The notes beneath the pieces are model-generated. The model was not told where the DNA came from. It did no database searches and worked only from the letters and a program-made list of their open reading frames with translations. A DNA stretch of 64,000 nt from Erythroxylum novogranatense (taxonomy: Eukaryota; Streptophyta; Magnoliopsida; Malpighiales; Erythroxylaceae): positions 124,001 through 188,000 of the forward strand of contig JAIWQS010000080.1 of the NCBI GenBank assembly GCA_029891385.1, in the 5' to 3' direction. This document shows positions 1-12,144 of this stretch, one piece after another. Position 1 is the stretch's first letter; the number at the start of each line of letters is the position of its first letter. The position numbers and the translations under genes are program-made.

Positions 1-3000
1 AAGTTTATATTGTGATTTTAGCATGATTATTAGAGGATAGTATCTTTGACCGGAAAATGAACTCCCAGAGAGTCAAATTGATTTTATGTCCTTCGTGGAA
101 GATGTAGAGCCTTCAAGCTTTCTATAGAGACTAAGTTTGTCAAAATTGGAGTTCGAGATTAAGAGTTATGAATTTTGAAAGTTTTGGATTTTTTACGTGA
201 AAAAAGAAAGAAAATGTATCACCCTGTTATTAGGGCGACGCGTCGCCAGGTGTGATGGATAGCGCTTGGCTCAAGGCCACCAGGGCTTAATGCCACCAGG
301 GCGATGGCGTTGGCTCTGGCCACCGTGTGACCTCGCCTATCACGACGCCTGCTTGCTCCTTTAGTGTTCTTGCTTCCTCCTCTAATTCGACCTTTGTTCA
401 CTATTTTGCTCATATCTTTCCGTCCGACATCCGATTGAGTTGATTCTTGCGGCGTTGATTCCTAAGAGAATTTCTACATCCTAATGGGAAATTTGTGAAT
501 TTTTGAGATTTAATTGATGGTGATTAATTTAATCAAAGTGAGTCGAGAAATGTTCCGAATATAGTTCAGTATTTTGTGAAATTCGAGATCTGTAGAGATC
601 CGATTGAAGCGATTATTGAGGAGAAATAAAGATAAGACAAGGGGCTACAAGTCATATTAAGACATGAAATGTCAATTTTGCCCCTAAGACTTTTAATTTC
701 TGAATTTAAGTCCGGATTAGGGTGTAAATTTTTTATTAGGAACACCTGAGAGTATTTTAAGCATAACTTTTGATCTGGGAATCGAAATGAGGCGATTCTT
801 GTTTTGAATTAAACTAGAGACATAAGGCTAAAATTGTTATGAAGACATTGAGTTTCAATTCTGGGATTAAGAATGCGAAATTTTGGACGAAAATAATCGA
901 TATGAAAATGTGTTAGAATATGGATATTCTTTAACCTGCTTTTATGACAACTTTTGGTATAGTGATTCAATTGAGAGCGGTTGGTGGCGCTGGATTCGTA
1001 TGATTGAGAGGAACATTCTCTAGAAGGAAGTTTGAGAAATTCTTCAGCTTGATAGTGCTAATCAACCCGCAAGTAAGCATGACTTTAAGCTTTAAATGGA
1101 GGGTAAAATGGTCAACTAACCATCATTTAATGAAACACACATGAGGGATGTCGTTTTGAGTAATTAAAAGCCACGAAAGTGGCTGGGAATTTCATAAGAA
1201 AAGAAAAGAAAATAAGAAGGAGAAGAAGAATGAAGAAGTTTTATTGGGAGAAAAGAAGAGGGAGAAAGGTAAGCTTTGATTTTCTACTTATTTCTTAAGG
1301 CTTTTGGGATTTTTCCAAGATGGAAAAGAGTGGAGAATGATGAGAGCTTCCTAAGGAACCAAGAAAATTCGAATTTGGTGGAGAAATGAGGTAAGAGAAA
1401 ATGTTCAACTATGAGTTTTGTTGAGTTTTGATTGAGAAATATAGATAATGATATGAGTTTGTGATTTATGAAGTTGATTTTGATATATGTTTTAGGTTGT
1501 TTAATTTTGATGGAAATTTGATTTAGGTTTAGGCTTAATTTTATGATTAAGAATTTTGTGAAATTTTGGTGTAGAATTATAGATAATGATATGGGTTTGT
1601 AGAATATGAGGTTAATTTTGAAGAAATTGTATTTATGGTATTGAATTTGGATAAATTGGTTTAGCCAATTTTAAGATTTGAGAAATTTTGAAATTGAGGA
1701 TCTAGATATTTTGGAATTAGTGTGAATTGATGAATTGTGAAGTTAGTTTTGAAAATTGTTATTTATGAGATTGAATTTGAGTGTATTGGTTTAGGCCTAA
1801 TTTTTGAAATTGGAGATTTTAGAAATTCGATTTTAGAAAGCTTGAAGTGTGATGTTTATGAATTTCCGATAGTTAATTTTGGGAATTTCGCAATTTATGA
1901 TGTGGAATTTGATTTTATGGCTTAGGTCAATTTTAAATTGGAAGAATAAAGGAAGGTTGGTCAAATTGATGATCTGGACTTAATTTTAGCATCATTTCGA
2001 GGTGGTAGTATATTTATATTTTGATCAGAAGTTTAATACTAATTTTCAAAATTAAAGAAAGCAAGAATTGGATTTTGATAAATTATTGTTTTTATAAATG
2101 TTTGAAAAATTGGCTTTCGAATAAATTTTACTTAAAATGCAAAGTCTATGAACCATTGTGTTTAGATTATTTGAATGATGTGAGAATGAAATTTCGAGTA
2201 AATCTAAATTATATTGAAGGAAATTATTGTATTCATTGTTATGACTTTGATTTATATGTGAACCGATTGATCAAGTGATTGAATATTATGCACTATGTGA
2301 ATGTGTGAAAAGTAAGATTTTGAAAAGTGCCTTCGCAATTCAAATTGCTACGTGTTATGTGGGTTGCTAGGTCCTTTGGTGAGTCACTCTCTATTTGTAT
2401 AGCCTTCGCCTACTGCCCGCTAGGGCACGGAGTCTGATTTTGACTCTCACGGCTTAATCGACCGCTACGCATGAAAGTGTAGACGTTTCTATTCACGATC
2501 GCACAGACCGCATGCTGGAATGTGCAAGACGCTCGCTTTGGACCGAACTGCACCATTCTGATATGTTATGTGTTTTCAATTTTGTCTCCTAATGTTGCAT
2601 TCATATTTATGAAAAAATTTGAGAAGTTTGAAAAAAAGAGAAAAGTGAGATTATTGTGAAAAGTTTGAAAAATATGAAAAGGGTTTGAGGAAAAGTTTGA
2701 AAATATGAAAAAAGGGTTTGAGGAAATTGTTTGAAAAATTATAAAGTTTGAAAATTAGCCTTTTGGCAAAAAGTTTATGAAAATTGATTTCGCTTATTAT
2801 TCAATTTATAAATGTGTTATCCATGAGCTCGAAGTTTACCCCTTTCATCCCCATCTCCGTGTTTCGAAAGGTGAGATCGGATGAAAGAATGTGAAGACAT
2901 CGCTTTACATTTGTGTCGCTTAGATTTTGTGTAATTTGGATCTTTAGTATGAATATGTTTATGGCTTAAGATAAGTTTGGAAAAGTGTATTTGTGTATAA

Positions 3001-3873
3001 AGTCGGGTGTCAGTACGGTTTTGGAATTTGTATATGAAATTGTGTATGAATTTGGAAACGAAATTGAGTTATGAGATTAGTATATTGTCTTATAGTTATG
3101 AGAACGTTTAGAATTAAGATTACGTTGTTTCTACTGAAACCTTTGATTTAAGGGTCCGTTGATTTTGATGATTGTTTGATTTATCGGGCTTTTAGAAGGT
3201 TGTTTGAACACTTTACAGTTTGGGTTAGCTAAATGCACCAAGCATGTCGCTGAAATTTCGGTAGATAATAAGCTGAAAAAGAAAAATAAATAAGAAGTAG
3301 TTGATTTCGGATGAGACTTATGATTTGTATGAAAGATGGCTAAAGTGTGGAAAAATTTTGGCATAAGAAAGAAAAAAGAAAGAAATCGAGTAAAATGGTT
3401 ATAAGGAAAAGAAAAAAGAATTCATACCGGATTTTGGAATATGTCTTAGTTTAGATCTCCAACGCGACGCTTTCTGTAGATAACTTATGCACGGATGTCG
3501 GACATTTGTTGAGTATCCACTTCGCTTTGTTTTGCTATATGATTTGTTTCATTCGCTTTGTTTGCTTCGCTTATCGATTCGCTTCGCTTAGATTCAATTA
3601 ATTTCTTTTGTATGTCGCTTATGATTCGATTTGCTTTGATTCACCTTTGTTCATTGATTCGATTCAGATTCTGTTATTTGTATCAATTGTAATTCGCCAT
3701 ATTGTTTCCGATTCGAAATTTGATGCGAAATTTCCGTTTATGCTTTCGCTTTCAATTTTATGCTTTAGATTTCGATTCAAATTTCGATACGAAATTTCTG
3801 TTTCCATTCGATTCGTTCCCTTCGTTCTCTCCGTTTTTCGGTTGGGATCCGGTTCCCAGATCGGGTCCCAACA
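1..3873 (+). repeat. Family A long LTR, copy 1 (left end outside the window)
   Basis: This AT-rich, G-rich-strand sequence has no coding content and ends in ...GGGTCCCAACA at 3873. The same right end closes the solo LTR at 47459-51896 and, inverted, opens the one at 26698. Position 1 lines up with about 48270 of the 47459 copy, so roughly 0.8 kb of the 5' side is missing. Landmarks shared with the other copies are a block after a GC-rich island (about 405-475), a GAAGAAG-rich stretch followed by a GTAAG-like site (about 1200-1275), and a conserved box at about 2785-2885. Directly to the right lies the interrupted chromovirus internal region, so the LTR or its parent element inserted there. 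Whether it is solo or belongs to a full element cannot be seen. No open reading frame in it looks real. Confidence 0.85.
230..360. other. GC-rich palindromic island within LTR A copy 1
   Basis: A short GC-rich stretch in an otherwise AT-rich LTR. It contains the self-complementary GGCGACGCGTCGCC (about 234-247) and a repeated CCACCAGGGC motif. It lies just upstream of the block at about 405 that is conserved between families A and D. The copy at 47459-51896 lacks this island at the equivalent place. Confidence 0.6.
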
Positions 3874-4330
3874 TTCGCCATTTCTTCCAATAACGGCAAA
3901 TAAATCGTTTGTACATGAGCTATCGATGCTTTCCTACTCAAGGCATCCGCCACTACGTTTGCCTTTCCTGGATGATATTCAATCAATAGATCATAATCTT
4001 TGAGCAACTCTATCCACCTTCTCTGTCTCAAATTTAGTTCTTTCTGACTTAACAAATATTTGAGGCTTTTGTGATCAGTATAAATCTTCGTCTGCACCCC
4101 ATACAAATAATGTCGACAAATCTTCGTGGAAAAACTATCGCCGCCAATTCCAAATCATGGGTGGGTAATTCAGTTCATAAGGCTTTTAGCCGTGAGGCAT
4201 AAGCTATTACCTTGGCTCGTGATCAATACACAACCCAAACCCTTCCTTGAAGCATCATCAGATAACCCTCCTCTCCAAGAGAGGCAAGGTTAAAATGGAG
4301 CACTTGTAACTGTGTTTCAACTTTTCAAAG
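3874..4330 (-). pseudogene. RNase H relic of pol, left chromovirus unit (partial)
   Basis: The minus-strand frame ending in this interval carries the Ty3/gypsy RNase H signature [10 protein letters not shown] and the downstream [18 protein letters not shown] segment, which leads towards integrase. Codons upstream (about 4110-4330) match the [12 protein letters not shown] region of the right unit but are frameshifted. In this copy the codon after RRWI is glutamate, where the right unit has a stop. The domain is cut at 3874 by LTR A, so integrase is absent. Any apparent reading frame running past 3874 into the LTR is a chance fusion. Confidence 0.8.
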
Positions 4331-4411
4331 CTCTTTTGACATTCATCACCCGCATAAACTTCGATTCTTTCTCAACAACTTGGTCATAGGGCAGCTATCA
4401 TTGAGAACCCT

Positions 4412-5140
4412 TCAACAAATCTCCTGTAATACCCTCGCTAGACCCGTAAAACTTGTTATTTCGCCATCGTCGCCGTTTGCATGCCAATTCACTATTGCTT
4501 CAATTTTCCTTGGGTCAACATGTACCCCGTCTTTAGAAATCACTTGCCCAAGGAAAATCACTTCATGGAGCCAAAATTCGCATTTGTTGAATTTGGCATA
4601 GAGCTCTTTCTCCCTTAATCTCTGCAACACTATCCGGAGGTGTCCCTCATGTTCCTCTTCACTCTTGGAAAACCAGGATGTCATCGATAAACAATATGAC
4701 AAACTGATCTAGAAATTCCTTGAAAACCCTATTTATGAGATCCATAAATGCAATGGAGTATGGTCACCCAAAGTGGCATGACCAGAAACTCATAATGCCC
4801 GAAACGTGTCCTGAAGGCTGTCTTACTTACATCAGACTCTTTGATTCTGAGCTGATGATAGCCTGACCTAAGATCAATCTTAGAAAAGACCCGCGCTCCC
4901 TGCAACTGATCAAACAAATCGTCGATCCGTGGCAGAGTGTACTTGTTCTTAATAGTTACCTTGTTGAGCCTCCGGTAATCGATACACATACGCCATGTCC
5001 CATCTTTCTTCCTAACAAATAGAACCGGTGCTCCCCAGGGTGACGAGCTCGGTCTGATAAACCCTTTCTTTAACAACCTCCACTGTTCCTTAGTTCTTCT
5101 TGACTCACCGGAGCCATTCTATATAAGGAATAGAAATTGA
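4412..5140 (-). pseudogene. Reverse transcriptase relic of pol, left chromovirus unit
   Basis: Two minus-strand frames (about 5076-4729 and 4702-4412) carry RT motifs: [45 protein letters not shown], and the thumb/connection segment ending ...EAIVNWHA. The break between the frames removes the catalytic FIDD box and its flanks that are intact in the right unit, so the enzyme would be inactive even with the frame restored. Order and spacing match the right unit, so identification is secure although the gene is dead. Confidence 0.85.
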
Positions 5141-5790
5141 TGTGGTTCCGGGAATCAAGTCAATAGCAAACTCGATTTCTCTCACCGGTGGCAAACCAGG
5201 TAACTCCTCCTGGAATACATCTAGAAACTCCTGCACTACTGGAAAATCCCCTAACCTTGCTTCATTCAACTCGGTGTCCACAACATGCACCAAGAAGGCT
5301 TCACACCCCTTTTCTATCATCCGTTCAACTAGCAAAGCCGAAACAATTCTAGGTGGTGCTATTTTCCTATCTCCTCGGAAAATCACCTTCTCACCATTTC
5401 CCAGGTCAAACTCTACCTCCCTAAGGCTATTGCCCAACTTTGCCTCGATACTTCCATAGCATCCATTCAATATAACATCTAAGCCTTTCAAATTTCAGAG
5501 GCAACAAGTCTATTATAAGTTTAAGACCTCAATAACTAGTTCACAGTCTCTAAACACTCGACTGATTATCACATTCCTCCCTAGAGGTGTACTAACAATT
5601 AGGGGGCTACTTAAAGGCATTGAATTCACAGCATGTAAAGTCACACTTGCAGAAACAAAAGAATGCGTTGAACCAGAATCAATCAACACAAAAACTGCAG
5701 AATTGAATAACTGAGCCATACCCGTAACAACTTCAGAAGCGGCTGCAGCTTCCTCTCAGGTCATGGCAAACACCCTGGCTTGTGCTTGAC
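5105..5790 (-). pseudogene. Aspartic protease and protease-RT linker relic, left chromovirus unit
   Basis: The frame at about 5719-5513 carries the retroviral-type aspartic protease active site [11 protein letters not shown] followed by the [17 protein letters not shown] segment. The next frame (about 5491-5105) carries the linker to RT, with [15 protein letters not shown] and [16 protein letters not shown] frameshift near 5500 separates them. The right unit has the same order in frames 14004-13588 and 13643 onward. Confidence 0.8.
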
Positions 5791-5897
5791 CCTGGCCCCT
5801 TGGTCTCCCTGGAGGGTTAGCCTTCATCACAGCTCCAGAACTGCCCATTTCCTTTATTGGCCTGGGTCTCACTATTTCGGCTCTTCTTGGGGCTTGC

Positions 5898-6993
5898 GAC
5901 TATGACCCCTCCTGCCTGACTACTTGGGGACAATCTTTGATCATGTGTCCCTTCTCACCACATCGAAAGCATGCTCCAAGTGGCTTAAGACACTCTCCTT
6001 GATGAAATCTCCCGCAAAGCTCACATTTGGGGTTTGTATATTTGACTCTTCTCGTCCATCCTATGCCTCCCACACTTGACACTTGCTCTGAAACTGCCCT
6101 AGCCTGCTTATTCTTGGCGGGACCACTACTACCCACCTCACTCTGCGTATGAAACCTCCTTGTACTCCTCTGAGGCACTAGAGCACTCAATCCTTTCCTT
6201 GAAGATTGCTCTCGGTTCTTCCTTTTCCTGCTCACTTGACTTGATGTTCTCCACTTCTCGGTGTCTTTGCAATAACCAATTCTGGTAGTCACAGTAAATT
6301 ATGGATCATCAACTTTCTTTGATCCCGAGGTGAAGTCCGCCCTCAAATTTGCATGCACTTATCCTCTTCATTCACCACCATATTACGACATCGAGACAAA
6401 TGGATGAACTTCAGCTCAGATTCACTCACACTCATCTCCTCTCGTGAGATTCAAAATTCTCTAGCCTTCTCAGATATAAACTCTCAAAAATACTTCCTTT
6501 GAAAGCTTCTAAAAGTCCTCCACGACAAAGACGGAGGCACAACCCGATTGTGGGGCATCGACTCCCACAGTGAAGTGCATCTCCTCGCAGTAAGCTAGCT
6601 GCATAATTCAGTTCTCTTCATCGTAACACTTCATCTGAATCAGACCTCTCGGTCCTCTTCAACCATGCTTCACCTCTTCAGGTTGGTAGTCCCATCAAGT
6701 CGATAACCCCATACTTATGGAGCTTATCATATTGCCCACTCCTTTCCACCTGGAGCCGGTACCGAGCCAGGATCTTTGGCCTATGGCATGGATAAAAGCT
6801 GGCAAAGGCTTGAAAGAATTGTGGATCCATTTGAGGCATCGGAGGAGGGTGGAGGCACCTCTACGCCGCACACCAGTGTCTCAACATCCGGAGCAAGATG
6901 AGTCCCTCATGATTGTGGGACATACGATTCATCCGCATTTCCTTGGAGAGCCAGATCGAGTCGAGTTCCTCGAGTTCTTCTTCGAGGCGGCAT
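5898..6993 (-). pseudogene. gag relic, left chromovirus unit
   Basis: Read from an ATG at 6993 on the minus strand, the equivalent of the right unit's gag start at 15144. The capsid part is scattered over several frames by small deletions. The nucleocapsid part is readable from 6292 to 5900 and contains one CCHC zinc knuckle, CFRCGEKGHMIKDC (5930-5971), with the C-X2-C-X4-H-X4-C spacing used to bind genomic RNA. A short basic segment before it (VKYTNPKCELCGRFHQGEC) has a second Cys-rich motif. In the right unit a deletion puts this segment out of frame, so this copy is better preserved just here. Confidence 0.8.
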
Positions 6994-7186
6994 TTCACTC
7001 CTTCAATTTAAAACCATTTAAAATCTTTAGTTCATGTAAAACAGTTTCAAATCATGCAAAACAATTCAAAACAATGCAAGTTGTTCATTTAATACAATGC
7101 GTGTAGTTCATGAAAAAAAAATGCATGTTCACCTCATCCTTGAGAACTACCCACTTATGTTCCTAGGAGATCACAAAACTTAGTCT

Positions 7187-7197
7187 CTCTGATACCA
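7187..7197 (-). promoter_or_regulatory. Primer-binding site, tRNA-iMet type (left unit)
   Basis: The minus strand reads TGGTATCAGAG, complementary to the 3' end of plant initiator tRNA-Met, four bases inside the LTR edge at 7202. Its presence shows that the 7202-10475 LTR acts as the 5' LTR of the left unit as well as the 3' LTR of the right unit. Confidence 0.85.
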
Positions 7198-7201
7198 CAA
7201 C

Positions 7202-10200
7202 TGTTGGACCCCGTTCCCAGAGCCCAACTCTCGTAGTCCTGAAGCCTTGTGCTTATAACCTTGCAGGGTCCTTAACTGTAACTCCACATTCGTGGAGAGC
7301 GCACACTATTTGAACACCAAAATCATAAGTTGACTTATTCATATAAGTTATAGCTTTATGTCTCAAGTTCGTTTTGAAACCAGAATCACCTAGAACGGAG
7401 TTGTATAACTCAAGTTATGCTCAAAAAGCCTAAAAGAGCTCATACTCCCAATATGATCTCCAATCCGACCACTTACTTACTTTAATGCAAACTTTTTCAA
7501 TTCAACTCTAAATGGTACCAGTTTTTATGGAGATGAAGATATATGTCTTAGGAATCTAATGGTTCAAGTATCACCTCAATTGGAGGTAGGATGGGGGAGT
7601 TATGCACAAAATAATAGATTATGTTCACATCCTAAATCAATTTGAACATCTTTTGGAGTGATTGCCATAACTTTCAATATAGATGTTGGATTGAGTTCGT
7701 TCTTGGACCATTAGAAGGTATACATCTAGTTCTAAAACTTTCATGAAGACCAAAATTTGCGATTTTGTCGCTAAGGGGGTCAGAAAGCACGGGCCGTGTG
7801 AACCCACATGGTCAGGACGTGTAACCTTCGGGTGAGAAGGGTGTCCCTGCGCTGGAAATACACAGCCCGTGTGAATTCACACGGGCAGACCGTGTAACCT
7901 TCGGATGAAACAAAATTTTCACCCTTCAAGACTCCTCAAAAGGGTCCTAAACCATACCTAACTTCCCCTTTACTCATATCTTACCTAACATCAACTTTTT
8001 CGAGCCCGAGATCACGCCACAAACTCTACAGATTCGGGAATTTCAATTACCACGATATCCTAGCTTGTAATAAGCATAAATCTCAACTTCGATCTCGAAA
8101 ACTTGCATACTTAGTCTCGTTGGAAAGATAAAAGGATGACCTACAAATCTCATTAAGGATGTAAAAGTCAATTCCATCATTAAATGAGGTAAAAACTCAC
8201 TCGAATGCACTGCTCCTATAATGTCCAATGAAACAATAACATAGACACATGAATAGTAACTGGTATAGGTTTTACCCCTATAAGTTTTTACTCCTAACTC
8301 CAATTAAGGCGCATTATACACCATTTGAAAGATCTAATATTATGCTACAATCTTCAAGGAGATATCCCAATCCAAATCAAACACTAAGAAGGTCTAAATC
8401 ACAACCAAAATTCTGTCAAATTTTGCATAAAATTTGACAGCACTTCCTTTAAAAAGTCACTAACCAATCTTCAATTCAATTCAACCTAACTTAAGTACCT
8501 GCATAAAAACCTAAATCCTCAATATCCCACAACACATACCAACCCAATTATCCCAACGGATCAACTTCAATGGCAACAACACACTCCTAGCATTCTAATC
8601 AAATCCAAACTATAAAGCAAATCATTTCCCCCTTCTTGTCAAATTCAAACCATACCATGATGCATTGTTATAAAACATACATGAATTGCACAAAATACAT
8701 TAGAACTTAACATTCTTGCATTCATATGAAAATATGAGTTATTACAAGACTTTAGAGGGCATTTTAAGCCATTTGCATCGAAAATCCAAAATACAACTTA
8801 CAAAAGTAAACTTGCCCAAAATGCATCTAAAGCATTGATTTACAAAAATTAACTTGAAATACAAAAATTATCCATTTCTGGAGCAATGCCTTTTAGCTCG
8901 ATGGTCGATCTCGTGCTCCTCACCTAGAGATGGGACGAAATTTGAGGGGGTGAGCTTGCGCTCGTGGGTAACACATTTATATCCGGTAATAAGCAAAAAC
9001 TATTTTAAACGTTCATAAACATATCAATTTCTCACAGTTGTCTATAGAACATAAACTTTTCACTTCATAAAATCACAATTCTCATAATTCAAGCATTTTT
9101 TCAAACTTTTCAATACATGTAAGCACATAAACACATAAATGGCTCGGCAAGTCCATAAACATGATTTAACCGCACAATTCCATAAATGGCCTTGTAGTCA
9201 GAACTGAGGAGTCCCAAAGGGAGCTCCGTCTTACTTAATGGTAGGCGGAGAAGCCTTGACTTGGTCAACGTGCACGTGACAATTTCTTGATGGACTATAC
9301 CCAACCCACATAACATGTAATTCATGCATTGAAAGCATTTGCCCAAAATGGCAAAATCTGGAAAACTTGATTTGATGCACTTGACACATTTGCCAATTTA
9401 CACAATTCATCAACTCAATTTCATACAAATCAAAAGCAATCAATACCATACTTGCAAAGCAATGTAAGGCTATTTCCAAGGTTTACACACACAACCACAC
9501 ATAAGCAATTTCTCAATCACCTTAAAGAAACATAAATACTCACTTAAAAGTAGTTGGAAAGCTCATTTATTGCATTTATGAAGGAAACCTATTATTCAAA
9601 TATAAAAATGTCACCCACCTTGATTCCCACCTTGATTCCTTGCTTGTAGACTTTGCTCCAAATGCCTCTCCTTAGCTCCACTTCCTTCTTTGGTTCCCTT
9701 TAACAATAGCCATAAAATCCCATGAATAAGAGATCTCAAAATGGACATTCTAAGGAGGTGTAAGCATGAAATCTAACCTATCTAACTTAACCCATAACTT
9801 TCCTAAGCCATTCTAACCAAAACCCATCTAAAACTCCAAAAGATACCACATTTCCTTACCTTAGAGATGAAACCCACGAAAATTCCTTTTGGTTTCCAAT
9901 GGAAGCTTGATCTTTCCTTTTCCTTTTGATAGAACTCTAAAAACCCTTCCTTAGAGCAAGAAATCACAAAGCCCTAATCTTCCTTCTTCTCTCCTCTTCT
10001 TCTTCTTCTTCTTCTTTCCTCTTTGGTCGAAATCCCTCTCTTCCTCTCTTTTCTTGATATTTTCGTATGCTTCCAAATGACTTAACAAAGTTTGATATTT
10101 TAACCTAAAGCCTAAGTTTCTCTCCCAAAACTACGTAGTTTTGGTGCCAATCCTTCATATTTGCCATTTGCTTTGTCCCTTCTCCTTAAACCACCCTTGC

Positions 10201-10475
10201 TCCTTTCTTTTTTTTCTACTTTCCTTTTTATTTCTAATTTAACTCAATTTGACCAAAGTTACCCTCCTTGAAAGCTTTGGACTTTAACAACATTTGAGAT
10301 CTACCCAAAATACCCTTATTGCAACTTATCCTTTCTACCCCTTCAAATAAAATCACCTATGCCATTTAACCTTATAAACATTAATATGCCATTAAGGTTC
10401 CAAAAAAATTTATTTATCACCTCAAAATCAACAAATCATGCTTAATAATAACAAAAAAAAATTCAGGGGCCAACA
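7202..10475 (-). repeat. Family B LTR, middle copy (3' LTR of the right unit, 5' LTR of the left unit)
   Basis: This LTR starts TGTTGGACCCC at 7202 and ends GGGGCCAACA at 10475 in plus orientation (TG...CA termini, 3274 bp). It is flanked by a primer site on the left and a polypurine tract on the right. It contains degenerate reiterated modules (about 7320-7780), a GC-rich palindromic island (about 7785-7905), the conserved box at 8920-9000, and a CTT-rich microsatellite at about 9995-10020. No coding content. It differs from the LTR at 15353-18617 by scattered substitutions and a few small indels. Confidence 0.92.
7785..7905. other. GC-rich palindromic island in LTR B (middle copy)
   Basis: Repeated CACGGGCCGTGTG / ACACGGGCAGACCGTGT motifs form several short inverted repeats in an AT-rich LTR. 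The same island, almost unchanged, is at about 15937-16055 in the right-hand LTR. Confidence 0.6.
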
Positions 10476-10489
10476 TTTCTTCCCCCCTT
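10476..10489 (-). other. Polypurine tract of the right chromovirus unit
   Basis: The minus strand reads AAGGGGGGAAGAAA directly next to the 3' LTR edge. This is the site and composition expected for priming plus-strand DNA synthesis. Confidence 0.8.
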
Positions 10490-10495
10490 AAAGAA

Positions 10496-10870
10496 TTTTG
10501 TCATCGAAATTCGTACCTGATTCATTGAAGAGGTGTGGATACTTCTCCTTTATAGCTTCCAAGGGCTCCCACGTGGCCTCTTCCACCGAATGGTTCCTCC
10601 ATAAGACCTTGATTAGCTGCACTGTCTTGTTCCTCAAAACCTTTTATTTTGTGTCTAAGATCTGTACTGGAAGCTCCTCATAACTCAAGTCATCACTCAA
10701 CTGAATTTCATAAGTCTAAATGACATGAGAAGGATCCGATCGGTATCTTGTTAACATAAAGACATGAAACACATCATGAATCTACGATAACTCTGGAGGC
10801 AATGCTAATTTGTACGCTAACGGACCAATTCTCGTAATCTCGAAGGCCCCACATACCTGGACTCACCATA
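10496..10870 (-). pseudogene. Integrase C-terminus and chromodomain relic
   Basis: Downstream of the integrase core the minus strand still encodes, over several frames, the GPF-x-I-T-R-x-G and HDVFHV segments typical of the gypsy integrase C-terminus. These are followed by a chromodomain-like stretch with VLWRNHSVEEATWE (about 10555-10620), then residues running to the stop next to the polypurine tract. Chromodomains of Tekay-type elements end in a similar E-(E/A)-A-T-W-E motif. At least one frameshift near 10860 and internal stops break the reading frame. Confidence 0.75.
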
Positions 10871-11601
10871 CCCTTTTTCCCAAACCTCAGAATCCCTTTC
10901 CAAGGAGAAGTCTTGAGAAAAACTTTCTCGCCGACCTCATACTCCATCTCCTTTTGGTGAGCATCTTCATAACTTTTTATTCTGTCCTGAGCTGCTTTCA
11001 GTCTGTGCTTAATCAAGTTGACCTTATCAATAGTCATCTGAATCAAATCTGGACCCAAAAGCTTCCTGTCTCCCTCTTCATCCCAATACACCGGAGTCCT
11101 ACATCTCCTCCCATACAGATCCTCATACGGCGCCATCTGAATGCTCGAATGATATGAATTATTATAGGCAAATTTGATCAGAGGCAAGTGCTCATGCCAT
11201 GCTCCTCTAAAGTCCATCACACATGCCCTAAGCATTCCCTCAAGGGTCCGAATGGTCCTCTCAGATTGACCATCCGTCTGGGGATGAAAAGCTGTGCTGA
11301 AATTCAACTTAGTACCTAAAGCTTCCTGTAAACTGCCCCAAAATCTCGAAGTAAAGCGAGGGTCCCTATCAGACACAATCGAATCCGGGATCCCATGCAA
11401 TCTTACAACTTCATCAATGTACTTCTTGGCTAGAACATGTAGAGAATCAGTCTGTCTGATTGCCACAAAATGGGTTGACTTTGTCAGCCGATCAATAATG
11501 ACCCATATGGCATCATGCTTCCTACTAGTCTTGGGCAAACCCATCAGAAAATCCATAGTTATCCTTTGCCACTTCCATTCAGGGATGGATAATGGTCTCA
11601 A
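10774..11601 (-). CDS. Integrase catalytic core, broken pol segment
   Basis: A 275-codon open stretch encoding the DDE integrase core. Near the start, ITMDFLMGLP holds the first Asp. IVSDRDPRF (about 11365) holds the second. TDGQSER gives the catalytic Glu at 11260-11262. AYNNSYHSSI and an ...YGRRCRTPVYW segment follow, as in Tekay/Del elements. All three catalytic residues are present, so the core may have been functional until recently. The frame is opened by a stop just upstream, and its last ~25 codons are out of frame after the GKKG motif near 10860. It is a piece of the pol polyprotein, not a separate gene. Confidence 0.88.
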   Translation of the reverse strand: MRPLSIPEWKWQRITMDFLMGLPKTSRKHDAIWVIIDRLTKSTHFVAIRQTDSLHVLAKKYIDEVVRLHGIPDSIVSDRDPRFTSRFWGSLQEALGTKLNFSTAFHPQTDGQSERTIRTLEGMLRACVMDFRGAWHEHLPLIKFAYNNSYHSSIQMAPYEDLYGRRCRTPVYWDEEGDRKLLGPDLIQMTIDKVNLIKHRLKAAQDRIKSYEDAHQKEMEYEVGEKVFLKTSPWKGILRFGKKGMVSPGMWGLRDYENWSVSVQISIASRVIVDS

Positions 11602-12144
11602 CTAACCTAAAGGTGCCTGGTGTTCAGCCTTGACTTGCTGACACACTAAACACCTACTCACATAGTTTGCCACATCTCTTTTCATGCCCTTCCACCAAAA
11701 ATACTCCTTCAGATCTCTATACATCCTGGTGCTTCCTGGGTGCATGGCATAAGGCGCATTGTGTGCCTCATCCAGAATCTCATCTTTTACTTCTTTGGAA
11801 TTAGGGATACAAAGTCTGCTTCCGACAACCAGAAGTCCATCATCCTTCACTATCATTCCAGATTTCTTGCCATTTTGAATTTCTTCTCGGAGCTTACTCA
11901 ACTCTGCATCCTGTGCTTGTAACTCCTTAACTTTCTCCCTAAGTACCGGCCTCACTCTAAACTTTGCGATTATACAATCTGGTTCCTCTTGTTTCAAGCT
12001 TATCCTGAGCTTCGCCATTTCTTCCAATAATGACAAATAAATCGTTTGTACATGAGCTATCGATGCTTTCCTACTCAAGGCATCCACCACTACGTTTGCC
12101 TTTCCTGGATGATGTTCAATCATTAGATCATAATCTTTGAGCAA
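11602..12144 (-). CDS. RNase H C-terminus plus integrase zinc-binding domain, broken pol segment
   Basis: This 180-codon open stretch begins at the LLKDYD segment that ends the RNase H region and continues through a linker to the H-H-C-C zinc-binding domain of integrase. The end of that domain is clear: HPGSTRMYRDLKEYFWWKGM, then CLVCQQVKAEH. It is separated from the RNase H frame upstream by a single in-frame TAG after RRWI, where the left unit has a Glu codon (GAG to TAG). Another TAG after APLG separates it from the integrase core. Confidence 0.85.
   Translation of the reverse strand: MLKDYDLMIEHHPGKANVVVDALSRKASIAHVQTIYLSLLEEMAKLRISLKQEEPDCIIAKFRVRPVLREKVKELQAQDAELSKLREEIQNGKKSGMIVKDDGLLVVGSRLCIPNSKEVKDEILDEAHNAPYAMHPGSTRMYRDLKEYFWWKGMKRDVANYVSRCLVCQQVKAEHQAPLG

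Larger units (their letters stand above)
3874..7201 (-). mobile_element. Truncated internal region of a Tekay/Del-type chromovirus (left unit of the tandem)
   Basis: Read on the minus strand this is leader, gag, protease, reverse transcriptase and the start of RNase H, matching the better preserved unit at 10476-15352. It stops at 3874, where family A LTR sequence begins. The missing part (rest of RNase H, integrase, chromodomain) would lie left of the window. It shares the LTR at 7202-10475 with the right unit and has its own primer-binding site beside that LTR, so this is a real second unit and not a duplication of part of the right one. It is clearly more damaged than the right unit, with many small deletions and frameshifts throughout. 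Confidence 0.85.

Noticed and set aside
3608..4003. Plus-strand 131-codon open frame
   Set aside because: It crosses the LTR A / chromovirus junction at 3873, so it is a chance fusion.
11294..11605. Plus-strand 103-codon open frame
   Set aside because: Antisense of the integrase core with no domain of its own.
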